A stretch of 5,332 nucleotides of DNA from Comamonadaceae bacterium (GTDB lineage: Bacteria; Pseudomonadota; Gammaproteobacteria; Burkholderiales; Burkholderiaceae_C). Positions 1-5,332 of the stretch are shown piece after piece. The position numbers and the translations under genes were made by a program. The DNA lies in assembly GCA_947460165.1 (NCBI GenBank), contig CANHKH010000263.1, forward strand, positions 1 to 5,332. The letters are read 5' to 3'. Below the pieces are notes generated by a model, which worked only from the letters and a program-made list of their open reading frames with translations, ran no database searches and was not told the origin of the DNA. Numbering within the stretch: position 1 is the stretch's first letter; every line of letters begins with the position of its first letter.

Positions 1-1
1 G

Positions 2-940
2 GTGCTGCGGGCACGGGCCAACCAAGTCACCGGCGCTTCGGTAGACCAGTTGTACTACAGCCATGCCATCAGTCCCTACCTGGGCTTTCGAGCCGGCGTG
101 GCCGATTACCGATCGACCTGGTGCAGGGAGTACGACCTGGACAACCCCTGGATCAGAGAGAGTGATCCGTTTTGCACCAACTACCGCATCAAGCAGCCTT
201 TTGCGTCAGCCCCCGCCTTGCAGGTCTATGTGAATCTCGACGAAGGTGATTACCAAGTGCAAGGCATTGCAGGCATCTTCAGGCCCCGTGCCCTGGGTTA
301 TGCGCCCAGAGAATTTGGCACCGCCATCTTGCCACCACATGTGAACATCACCCAAAACCACAAACAAGGCCTGTCCTTGAACGTGCTCAACAAAGCCAGC
401 TCCACCGAGTGGCGCCTGAGTTGGATGGGGCTGGACCAACGCTTGTTCGACCCCCAGGCTGCCATCAGTTTTCCAGAGTACGCCGCTGGCACTCAAATGA
501 ACTACCGCCAAAAGGCGGACACTTTTTTTGCAGGTGTGTCCTGGCAACTGGGCCCCCGTTTGCGCTCCCGATTGACTTACATGCACAACGCCTTGAAGGC
601 CCATTGCGAATTGCTCACGCCCCAAGCCGCGCCAGCCTGCGAGACCCGCGTCAGGAAAAAATCCACCGTGCTGGAATTGAACTACCAACCCGCAGCGGCT
701 GACACGGTCTCACTGGCGGTGTTGAAGTATCCTTTTTCGCAATCCCAGGTCTATAAAAAAACCAACCAAAGTGTTTCAGCCTCCTGGCGCCGGGACTGGA
801 GCCGCCACTGGTTCACTGCCTTGCAATGGAACCTGTCCAGAGCCACCGTGTTCTACAACGATGATTTTTCGACGGTGAGCTATCTTCCTGGAAGCAACTC
901 TGCCTGGGCTGCAGGTATGCGATTGGGCTACAAATGGTGA
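2..940 (+). CDS. Probable outer-membrane beta-barrel protein, 3' part (5' end outside window)
   Basis: The frame is open from the window edge for 312 codons to a TGA stop. The GTG at position 2 is probably an internal codon, because no ribosome site can be seen before it. I do not recognise a named family. The second half has the alternating polar/hydrophobic, aromatic-rich stretches of transmembrane beta-strands (about residues 134-149, 172-197, 219-245, 255-285 and 300-312). The chain ends in a short strand closing with Lys-Trp; a terminal aromatic residue is the usual BamA-recognition feature of outer-membrane barrels. Two cysteine pairs (C41/C58 and C202/C213) lie in polar, loop-like segments and may form disulfides. 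The role could be porin-like or structural, but no substrate can be named. No convincing terminator follows before the rpoH promoter region. The coding call is firm; the barrel assignment is inferred from strand pattern and C-terminus only. Confidence 0.65.
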   Translation: MLRARANQVTGASVDQLYYSHAISPYLGFRAGVADYRSTWCREYDLDNPWIRESDPFCTNYRIKQPFASAPALQVYVNLDEGDYQVQGIAGIFRPRALGYAPREFGTAILPPHVNITQNHKQGLSLNVLNKASSTEWRLSWMGLDQRLFDPQAAISFPEYAAGTQMNYRQKADTFFAGVSWQLGPRLRSRLTYMHNALKAHCELLTPQAAPACETRVRKKSTVLELNYQPAAADTVSLAVLKYPFSQSQVYKKTNQSVSASWRRDWSRHWFTALQWNLSRATVFYNDDFSTVSYLPGSNSAWAAGMRLGYKW

Positions 941-975
941 GCGCTTGAACCCTTTTTTCGAAGCAAGTCGGCCAA

Positions 976-1002
976 TTAGCACTCGCAAGCAGAGAGTGCT
1001 AA
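976..1002 (+). promoter_or_regulatory. CIRCE operator (HrcA-binding site) upstream of rpoH
   Basis: The site reads TTAGCACTC, nine spacer bases, GAGTGCTAA, so both arms match the CIRCE consensus at every position and the spacer has the canonical length of nine. CIRCE is bound by the heat-shock repressor HrcA, whose activity depends on GroEL. It classically controls groESL and dnaK/hrcA operons. Here it ends 30 bases before the rpoH start codon and overlaps the best promoter match, a position suited to blocking RNA polymerase. No groES or dnaK gene is present nearby, so the target is rpoH. The hrcA gene itself is not in the window. Confidence 0.95.
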
Positions 1003-1005
1003 AAT
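976..1005 (+). promoter_or_regulatory. Candidate sigma-70-type promoter of rpoH, embedded in CIRCE
   Basis: A -10-like TAAAAT (1000-1005, five of six consensus bases) lies 18 bases after a -35-like TTAGCA (976-981, four of six). Transcription would start near 1012, leaving a leader of about 20 bases. The -35 hexamer is the start of the left CIRCE arm and the -10 shares its first three bases with the right arm, so repressor and polymerase would compete directly. The element was found by eye; the -35 match is moderate and an upstream promoter is not excluded. Confidence 0.5.
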
Positions 1006-1032
1006 GAAATCCCTGACTGAAAGGAGCCACCC

Positions 1033-1968
1033 ATGACCAGCATCGCTGTGAATTCCGGCACCCTGTCGCTTGCCAACACTTGGGGGGGCAGCCTGCTGCC
1101 GCCCCTGGGCAACTTGGATGCCTACATCTCGGCCGTGAACCGCTTTCCCATGCTCAGCTTGGAAGAAGAGCAGGCTTTCGCGCGTCGCCTCAAAGACCAA
1201 AACGACCTCGAATCGGCCAGCCGCCTGGTGCTCTCGCACCTGCGCTTGGTGGTGTCGGTCTCGCGCAAATACTTGGGCTACGGCCTGCCGCATGGTGACC
1301 TGATTCAAGAAGGCAACATTGGCCTGATGAAGGCCGTCAAGCGCTTTGACCCTGACCAGGGCGTGCGCTTGGTGAGCTATGCCTTGCACTGGATCAAGGC
1401 CGAGATCCACGAGTACATCTTGAAAAACTGGCGCATGGTCAAAATGGCCACCACCAAGGCGCAGCGCAAGTTGTTTTTCAACCTGCGGTCCATGAAGCAG
1501 GGCTTCAAAGACGACCTGGACGTGGCCACCCACCGCGACACGCTCAGCGAAGAGCAGATTGACTCCATGGCGCAGACGCTGAACGTCAAACGCGAAGAAG
1601 TGATCGAAATGGAGCAGCGCATGGCCGGTGGCGACGTGCTGCTGGACCCGGCCCCCAGCGAGGACGGCGAAGACGCCTTTGGCCCCATTGCCTACCTCTC
1701 GGATGCGCGGCACGAACCCACGGCCTTGATCGAGTCGCACCAGCGCGATGTGCTGGCCAGCGATGGCATTGCGGCCGCCCTGGCCGACCTGGACCCGCGC
1801 TCGCGCCGCATTGTGGAAGAGCGCTGGCTCAAAGTGAACGACGACGGCACGGGCGGCATGACACTGCACGACTTGGCCGCCGAGTACCAGGTGAGCGCTG
1901 AACGCATTCGCCAAATTGAGGTGGCGGCCATGAAGAAAATGCGCCACAGCTTGGCTGCTTTTGCCTGA
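1033..1968 (+). CDS. rpoH: RNA polymerase heat-shock sigma factor RpoH (sigma-32)
   Basis: This 311-residue sigma-70-family protein directs RNA polymerase to heat-shock promoters (chaperones, proteases). Region 1.2 begins around residue 27 (GNLDAYI). Region 2 covers about 60-135 and includes DLIQEGNIGLMKAVKRFDP (89-107) and the -10-recognition segment VRLVSYALHWIKAEIHEYIL (111-130). The sigma-32 hallmark RpoH box, QRKLFFNLR, is at 144-152 and separates it from RpoD and RpoS. Region 4 with its -35-binding helix-turn-helix lies at about 245-305 (SAERIRQIE at 288-296). The protein is longer than the 284-residue E. coli form, through a longer N-terminus and a longer stretch after the RpoH box. 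The ATG is supported by AAGGAG (1021-1026) six bases upstream. Region 2.1 keeps L59, A62 and V66, which align with E. coli L47, A50 and I54, residues known for chaperone/SRP-linked control and turnover. Transcription is probably controlled by the CIRCE site just upstream, and the gene ends at a strong terminator. Confidence 0.97.
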   Translation: MTSIAVNSGTLSLANTWGGSLLPPLGNLDAYISAVNRFPMLSLEEEQAFARRLKDQNDLESASRLVLSHLRLVVSVSRKYLGYGLPHGDLIQEGNIGLMKAVKRFDPDQGVRLVSYALHWIKAEIHEYILKNWRMVKMATTKAQRKLFFNLRSMKQGFKDDLDVATHRDTLSEEQIDSMAQTLNVKREEVIEMEQRMAGGDVLLDPAPSEDGEDAFGPIAYLSDARHEPTALIESHQRDVLASDGIAAALADLDPRSRRIVEERWLKVNDDGTGGMTLHDLAAEYQVSAERIRQIEVAAMKKMRHSLAAFA

Positions 1969-1991
1969 GTACGGCTTTTGACCCCCACCTC

Positions 1992-2013
1992 ACCCGGCCC
2001 AGGCCGGGTTTTT
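1992..2013 (+). terminator. Rho-independent terminator of rpoH
   Basis: ACCCGGCC (1992-1999) and GGCCGGGT (2002-2009) form a perfect inverted repeat, realistically a 6-bp GC-only stem with a 4-base loop plus a closing A-T pair, followed by a run of five T (2009-2013). It lies 23 bases after the rpoH stop codon and is oriented for plus-strand transcription. It separates rpoH from the downstream Bug gene, which then needs its own promoter; I could not identify one with confidence in the T-rich 2014-2060 stretch. Confidence 0.9.
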
Positions 2014-2063
2014 CATGAGCGCGTGGGCTTTGTTTTCAGCCCCTTTTTTTGACCCTTTTTCAC

Positions 2064-2068
2064 TGGAG
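2064..2068 (+). promoter_or_regulatory. Ribosome binding site that sets the Bug gene start
   Basis: TGGAG sits six bases before the ATG at 2075. An in-frame ATG at 2015 directly abuts the rpoH terminator, has no Shine-Dalgarno sequence, and would put 20 non-signal-like residues before a good signal peptide. The 2075 start is therefore preferred. Confidence 0.75.
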
Positions 2069-2074
2069 CACAGC

Positions 2075-3076
2075 ATGCGCCCTCTCTTTCATACACGCTG
2101 CACCCGACGCGCGCTGATCGCCTGGCCCATGCTGGCCAGCTGCCTGAGTCTGGGTGCGCCTGTGGCTGTGGCCCAAGCTGCCGACTGGCCGAGCAAAACT
2201 GTCAAGTTGGTGGTGGGTTTCCCCGCTGGCTCCAGCCCCGACCTCACGGCCAGGTTGCTGGCCGAGCCTTTGGGTCGTGCTCTGGGTCAAACGGTGATCG
2301 TGGAGAACAAGGTGGGCGCGGGCGGCAACGTGGCGGCCGACCAAGTGGCCAAAGCCAGTGATGGCCACACCCTGGGTTTGATGATCAACGGCAACATGAC
2401 GATTGCCCGCATCCTCAACCCGCAACTGAATTACGACCCGCTCAAAGACTTGGCGGCCATCAGCCTGATCGGCTCGGCCCCCTTGGTATTGACCGTGCCA
2501 GCCGACGCCCCAGGCCAGACGGCTGCGCAATGGTTGGAACAAGCCAAGCAAGCGGGCGAGCGCTGGAGCTATGGCTCGCCAGGTGTGGGCACGGTGGCGC
2601 ATTTGGGCATGGAGTTGCTCAAGTCCCGCGCGGGCTTGAGCCCTGTGCATGTGCCCTACCCCGGTAACCCGCAGGTGATCACCGCCATGCTGGGCGGACA
2701 AATTCAGGCGGCATTGTTGCCACCGGCACTGGCCTCAGCCCAGGCCCGCAGCGGCAAGCTCAGGCTGCTGGCGACCACCGCCACGGGCCGCAGCATTCTC
2801 GCGCCCGAGGTGCCCAGCCTGGCCGAGGCGGGGGTGAAAAACTACCAGCTTGAAATATGGAATGCCGTGGCCGCCCCGGCTTCCATGCCAGAGGCCCACA
2901 TTCGCAAAGTGGCGGCTGCGGTGACGGAGATTGTGCGTGCGCCCGAGATGCGCGCCAAGTTGTTTCAGCAGGGCTGGCAGGTCATAGGTGCAGCGCCAGA
3001 GGGCTTGCGCCACCGCATTCAAATGGACACGCAGGCGCTGGGGGACATCATTCGCCGGCAAAACATCCAGCAGTAA
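2075..3076 (+). CDS. Bug/TctC-family tripartite tricarboxylate transporter substrate-binding protein
   Basis: The 333-residue product has the usual length and layout of the Bug (TctC-like) periplasmic solute-binding proteins, which are greatly expanded in Burkholderiales and mostly bind carboxylates. Residues 1-35 are an export signal: a basic N-region with twin arginines (TRRAL, 10-14), a hydrophobic core, and a likely signal peptidase I site after AQA (33-35), with the mature chain starting ADWPSK. Family landmarks are the first binding loop FPAGSSPDLTAR (49-60), GAGGNVAADQVAKASDG (81-97), YGSPGVGTVAHLGMELLK (166-183) and HVPYPGNPQVITAMLGGQIQ (192-211). An LASC sequence ending at C23 resembles a lipobox, so lipidation is an alternative. 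No tctA or tctB membrane gene adjoins it, which is common for Bug proteins; the ligand cannot be inferred. It follows the rpoH terminator and converges on the sco gene with a 9-base gap. Confidence 0.92.
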   Translation: MRPLFHTRCTRRALIAWPMLASCLSLGAPVAVAQAADWPSKTVKLVVGFPAGSSPDLTARLLAEPLGRALGQTVIVENKVGAGGNVAADQVAKASDGHTLGLMINGNMTIARILNPQLNYDPLKDLAAISLIGSAPLVLTVPADAPGQTAAQWLEQAKQAGERWSYGSPGVGTVAHLGMELLKSRAGLSPVHVPYPGNPQVITAMLGGQIQAALLPPALASAQARSGKLRLLATTATGRSILAPEVPSLAEAGVKNYQLEIWNAVAAPASMPEAHIRKVAAAVTEIVRAPEMRAKLFQQGWQVIGAAPEGLRHRIQMDTQALGDIIRRQNIQQ

Positions 3077-3085
3077 GCGCCGCGC

Positions 3086-3685
3086 TCACTTGCCCGCCAG
3101 CAGCAGCTTGATGTCGGCGGTCATGGAGGACACGCCCACCCCCTGGCGGGTGTACAGCCGCACCCGACCCTGGGGGTCAAACACATAGCTGCCCGCCGAA
3201 TGGTCCAAGGTGTAGCTGGTGGGTGTTTTGCCTTCGTTTTTCTTGTAGAAAATCTTAAAGTCTTTGGCCACCAGCGGCAGTTGTTCAAGCGTGGGCCTGA
3301 GCGCTAAAAAACCCGGGTCAAAATTGGTCATGTAGGCTTTGAGCACCTCTGGCGTGTCGCGCTCGGGGTCCAGCGACACCATGATGGCTTGCAGGCGCTG
3401 ACCGTCCGCACCCAGTTGGAGCTTGACCTGAGCGAGTTCGGCCATGGCCGTGGGGCAAACGTCTGGGCATTGTGTGAAGCCAAAGAACACCACCACCGCC
3501 TTGCCTTTGAAATCGGCCATGCTGCGCAGCTGTCCGTGGTGGTCGACCAGTTTGAAATCGCGGGCATAGTCGGCGCCGGTAATGTCAATGCTTTTGAACT
3601 GAGGCTTGTCAGGCGCGCAAGCGGCCAAGGCCAAAGCAGCGGCACTCAAGAGGGTCCAACGGCGAGAGGGCCGAAAAGTCGTCAT
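3086..3685 (-). CDS. Sco1/SenC-family copper chaperone for cytochrome oxidase assembly
   Basis: The 199-residue product has a thioredoxin-like Sco fold signature and probably helps metallate or reduce the CuA site of cytochrome c oxidase subunit II on the periplasmic face of the inner membrane. The copper ligands are visible: the CPDVC motif (C73 and C77) within FFGFTQCPDVCPTAM, and the distal His H162 in LDHSAG. SLDPERDTPEVLKAY (104-118) is another family block. The N-terminus has an arginine pair, a hydrophobic stretch and a lipobox LAAC (20-23), so the protein is probably a lipoprotein anchored through C23 rather than by a retained transmembrane helix. Its ATG overlaps the ctaB stop codon (ATGA), and no clear Shine-Dalgarno sequence precedes it, so translation is likely coupled to ctaB. 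It is the last gene of the ctaA-ctaB-sco run. SenC or Sco1 naming would both fit. Confidence 0.95.
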   Translation of the reverse strand: MTTFRPSRRWTLLSAAALALAACAPDKPQFKSIDITGADYARDFKLVDHHGQLRSMADFKGKAVVVFFGFTQCPDVCPTAMAELAQVKLQLGADGQRLQAIMVSLDPERDTPEVLKAYMTNFDPGFLALRPTLEQLPLVAKDFKIFYKKNEGKTPTSYTLDHSAGSYVFDPQGRVRLYTRQGVGVSSMTADIKLLLAGK

Positions 3686-4599
3686 CGAAGGTAGTGGTCC
3701 AGTAAAAAGGCAGCAAACAGCGCCGTCAGGTGGATCAGCGAAAAGCGAAAGGTTTTGCGCGCCAACTCGTCTGAATACTCACGCCACAGCTTAAAGCCAT
3801 ACCAAGTGAACATGGCGCTGAGCACCACCGCCGCCACCAGGTAGAGCCAGCCGCTCATCTGGAACACAAAGGGCATCACACATGCTGCGAATAAAACCAG
3901 CGTGTAGAGAAAAATTTGCAGGCGCGTGAATTCATTGCCATGGGTCACGGGCAGCATGGGCAGGCCAGACTTGCGGTAATCCTCCACACGGTAGAGCGCC
4001 AAGGCCCAAAAATGAGGGGGGGTCCACAAGAAAATAATGAGGAAAAGAATCAAGGCCTCGTAGCCCACTTCACCGGTCATGGCGGCCCAGCCCAGCACGG
4101 GCGGCATGGCGCCTGAGGCCCCGCCAATCACGATGTTTTGCGGTGTCATGGGCTTGAGCACCACGGTGTAAATCACCGCATAACCGACAAAGGTGGCAAA
4201 AGTCAGCCACATGGTCAGGGGGTTGACCCAGACATACAGAATGAAAGAGCCCAGCGCACACAGGGCTGCCGAAAAGGCCAGGGTTTCGGTGTTGCTCAAT
4301 TGGCCTTTGGCGGTGGGCCGCCAGGCCGTGCGGCGCATGCGGGCGTCAATGTGCTGCTCGACAATGCAATTGAAGGCGGCGGCGGCGCCCGCCACCAGCC
4401 ATATGCCCGCGCAGGCCAGCGCAGCCAACTTCAGCTCGACCAAGCTGGGCAAACCAGGCACGGCCAAGACCATGCCGATGAGCGCGCAAAACACAATGAG
4501 CTGCACCACGCGCGGCTTGGTCAGCGCATAAAACTGGGACCAGCGTGAACTCAAGGGCAGAGCCACCACCGGGGCGGGCGAAGATTTGGACGGGGTCAT
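3682..4599 (-). CDS. ctaB: Protoheme IX farnesyltransferase (heme O synthase)
   Basis: This 305-residue polytopic inner-membrane enzyme of the UbiA prenyltransferase superfamily (also called CyoE) transfers a farnesyl group to heme B to make heme O, the substrate of CtaA. The conserved start FYALTKPRVVQLIVFCALIG is at 23-42. The first Asp-rich/Mg-prenyl-diphosphate region is NCIVEQHIDARMRRTAWRP (77-95), with Glu at the first acidic position. Next come LKPMTPQNIVIGGASGAMPPVLGW (148-171) and the second motif area WTPPHFWALALYRVEDYRKSGLPMLPV (192-218). About eight or nine hydrophobic helices are apparent, with the last at roughly 285-300. I chose the ATG at 4599 because the protein begins just before the family's conserved region and the codon overlaps the ctaA stop as ATGA. 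The same frame stays open far upstream through ctaA, but that part is a shadow. No strong Shine-Dalgarno sequence is seen, consistent with translational coupling. Confidence 0.97.
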   Translation of the reverse strand: MTPSKSSPAPVVALPLSSRWSQFYALTKPRVVQLIVFCALIGMVLAVPGLPSLVELKLAALACAGIWLVAGAAAAFNCIVEQHIDARMRRTAWRPTAKGQLSNTETLAFSAALCALGSFILYVWVNPLTMWLTFATFVGYAVIYTVVLKPMTPQNIVIGGASGAMPPVLGWAAMTGEVGYEALILFLIIFLWTPPHFWALALYRVEDYRKSGLPMLPVTHGNEFTRLQIFLYTLVLFAACVMPFVFQMSGWLYLVAAVVLSAMFTWYGFKLWREYSDELARKTFRFSLIHLTALFAAFLLDHYLR

Positions 4600-5332
4600 A
4601 CGGACAAAGGGCCTGTGTGCAGGCGTGACGGTTGATGCACCTGCGCCGCCGCACGGGTCGATGAGATGGCGCCTGTCAGCACCATCACCAGCCCAGCAGC
4701 GCCTGCGGTGTGGGCCACGGCAGCCACCAAGGGCCAGCCCAAGACCACATTGCTCAGGCCGCTGAAAAATTGCCAGAGCACCAGCAGCGCCAAGGCCCGA
4801 CTGGTGCCTCGCAGACCTACGCGGTCCAACCGCCAGGCCAGCACCATGAGCACAGGGATGAGCACATAAGACATCAAGCGGTGCACATAGTGAATGGCGG
4901 TCAGCGCCTGAAAGCTGATGCTCTCGCCGCTGTTGAGCTGACCCAGTTCGCGCCAGAGAGTGAAGCCCTGTGTGAAATCCATGGGCGGCCAGTAAGAGCC
5001 CTGGCAGCTGGGGAAATCCGTGCAGGCCAGGACCGCGTAGTTGGTGCTGACCCAGCCCCCCAACGCTATTTGCCACCACAGCAAGGCCGTGCCGGCCAAG
5101 AGCAAGGCCCGCAAGCCGGACGGCAGCAGCGTCTGGCGCAACTCGCCGCTGGCCAGGGCATAACGCACCGACTGCGCGCGCAACAGAGCCAGCAGCCCCA
5201 TGCCGCCCAACAAGTGGATGGTGACGATCAAGGGAAACAGCTTCATGGTCACGGTCAGCGCACCAAATGCGCCTTGCAAACAGACCCAGACCAGCGTCAA
5301 TGCCGGCCACAGGGGCGAGACAGCTGGCAAAA
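4596..5332 (-). CDS. ctaA: Heme A synthase (CtaA/Cox15 family), C-terminal part; N-terminus beyond the window edge
   Basis: The visible 244 or so residues are the C-terminal two thirds or so of an inner-membrane enzyme that oxidises the C8 methyl of heme O to a formyl group, making heme A for aa3-type oxidases. The frame is open through the right edge; the TTG near 5330 is an internal Leu codon, not a start. Counting from that codon, conserved histidines expected to ligate or hold heme are H39 (VTIHLLGG), H147/H150 (AIHYVHRLMSY) and H207 (VAHTAGAA). A cysteine pair C103/C109 (ACTDFPSCQG) lies in the periplasmic loop, as in many CtaA proteins. Blocks such as LQGAFGALTVTMKL (18-31) and QIALGGWVSTNYA (87-99) are typical of the proteobacterial family. 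The stop codon overlaps the ctaB start (ATGA), placing it at the head of ctaA-ctaB-sco within this window. The operon promoter is not visible. Confidence 0.95.
   Translation of the reverse strand, partial: LPAVSPLWPALTLVWVCLQGAFGALTVTMKLFPLIVTIHLLGGMGLLALLRAQSVRYALASGELRQTLLPSGLRALLLAGTALLWWQIALGGWVSTNYAVLACTDFPSCQGSYWPPMDFTQGFTLWRELGQLNSGESISFQALTAIHYVHRLMSYVLIPVLMVLAWRLDRVGLRGTSRALALLVLWQFFSGLSNVVLGWPLVAAVAHTAGAAGLVMVLTGAISSTRAAAQVHQPSRLHTGPLSV

Noticed and set aside
206..688. Antisense 160-codon open frame over the beta-barrel gene
   Set aside because: It is codon-aligned antisense with no plausible domain or upstream signals; the plus-strand frame is longer and has strand-like periodicity.
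944..964. Possible terminator after the beta-barrel gene (GCTT ... T-run ... AAGC)
   Set aside because: The pairing is only about four bases and AT-rich, and the T-run lies inside the loop rather than after the stem.
976..1947. A 323-codon open frame antisense to rpoH
   Set aside because: It is in exact codon register with rpoH on the opposite strand, a phase that stays open in GC-rich genes because TTA, CTA and TCA codons are rare. Its translation has no recognisable domain, while the plus strand is clearly RpoH.
2041..2060. Tandem CCC-plus-T-run repeats before the Bug gene
   Set aside because: There are only two short, imperfect copies of a homopolymer-rich stretch, with no inverted repeat and no convincing promoter hexamers; nothing functional can be supported.
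2015..2074. Earlier ATG at 2015 for the Bug gene
   Set aside because: It abuts the T-tract of the rpoH terminator, lacks a ribosome site, and adds 20 residues before a normal signal peptide. The ATG at 2075 has TGGAG six bases upstream.
2060..2701. Antisense 213-codon open frame over the Bug gene
   Set aside because: It is codon-aligned antisense of a GC-rich gene, His/Gln/Ala-rich, without domains; a shadow.
4600..5310. Upstream extension of the ctaB frame, making an apparent 542-residue protein
   Set aside because: The N-terminal part is low-complexity Gly/Ala/Arg/His sequence read out of frame from ctaA, whose own frame shows conserved histidines and helices. The real ctaB starts at 4599.

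Overview
The window looks like chromosomal DNA from a betaproteobacterium, most likely a member of the Burkholderiales (Comamonadaceae-like). It is GC-rich and densely coded. It holds a ctaA-ctaB-sco cytochrome oxidase assembly block, a Bug/TctC-type periplasmic binding protein, and an rpoH whose product matches the proteobacterial sigma-32 family closely. The taxon is inferred from gene content and protein style, not from a search. I see no mobile element, CRISPR array, tRNA, rRNA or phage gene, and no wholly new system.

Left to right. Positions 1-940 (+) are the 3' part of a gene for a probable outer-membrane beta-barrel protein that I cannot assign to a named family. A 92-base gap follows and carries the most notable regulatory element here: a perfect CIRCE operator (9-9-9 inverted repeat, 976-1002) laid over the likely promoter of rpoH. 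Positions 1033-1968 (+) encode the heat-shock sigma factor RpoH, followed by a strong intrinsic terminator at 1992-2013. Positions 2075-3076 (+) encode an exported Bug/TctC solute-binding protein with no transporter membrane genes beside it.

The remainder lies on the minus strand and converges on the Bug gene with only 9 bases between the stop codons. Read in its own direction it is ctaA (heme A synthase, cut by the window edge at 5332), ctaB (heme O synthase, 4599-3682) and a Sco/SenC copper chaperone (3685-3086). Both junctions are 4-base ATGA overlaps, which points to one operon with coupled translation.

How the genes work together. CtaB farnesylates heme B to heme O, CtaA oxidises heme O to heme A, and Sco helps deliver copper to the CuA centre, so the three genes supply cofactors to an aa3-type cytochrome c oxidase whose structural genes probably lie beyond the right edge. 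RpoH directs RNA polymerase to heat-shock promoters. The CIRCE site suggests that the repressor HrcA controls sigma-32 synthesis in this organism, linking two heat-shock circuits that are often separate.
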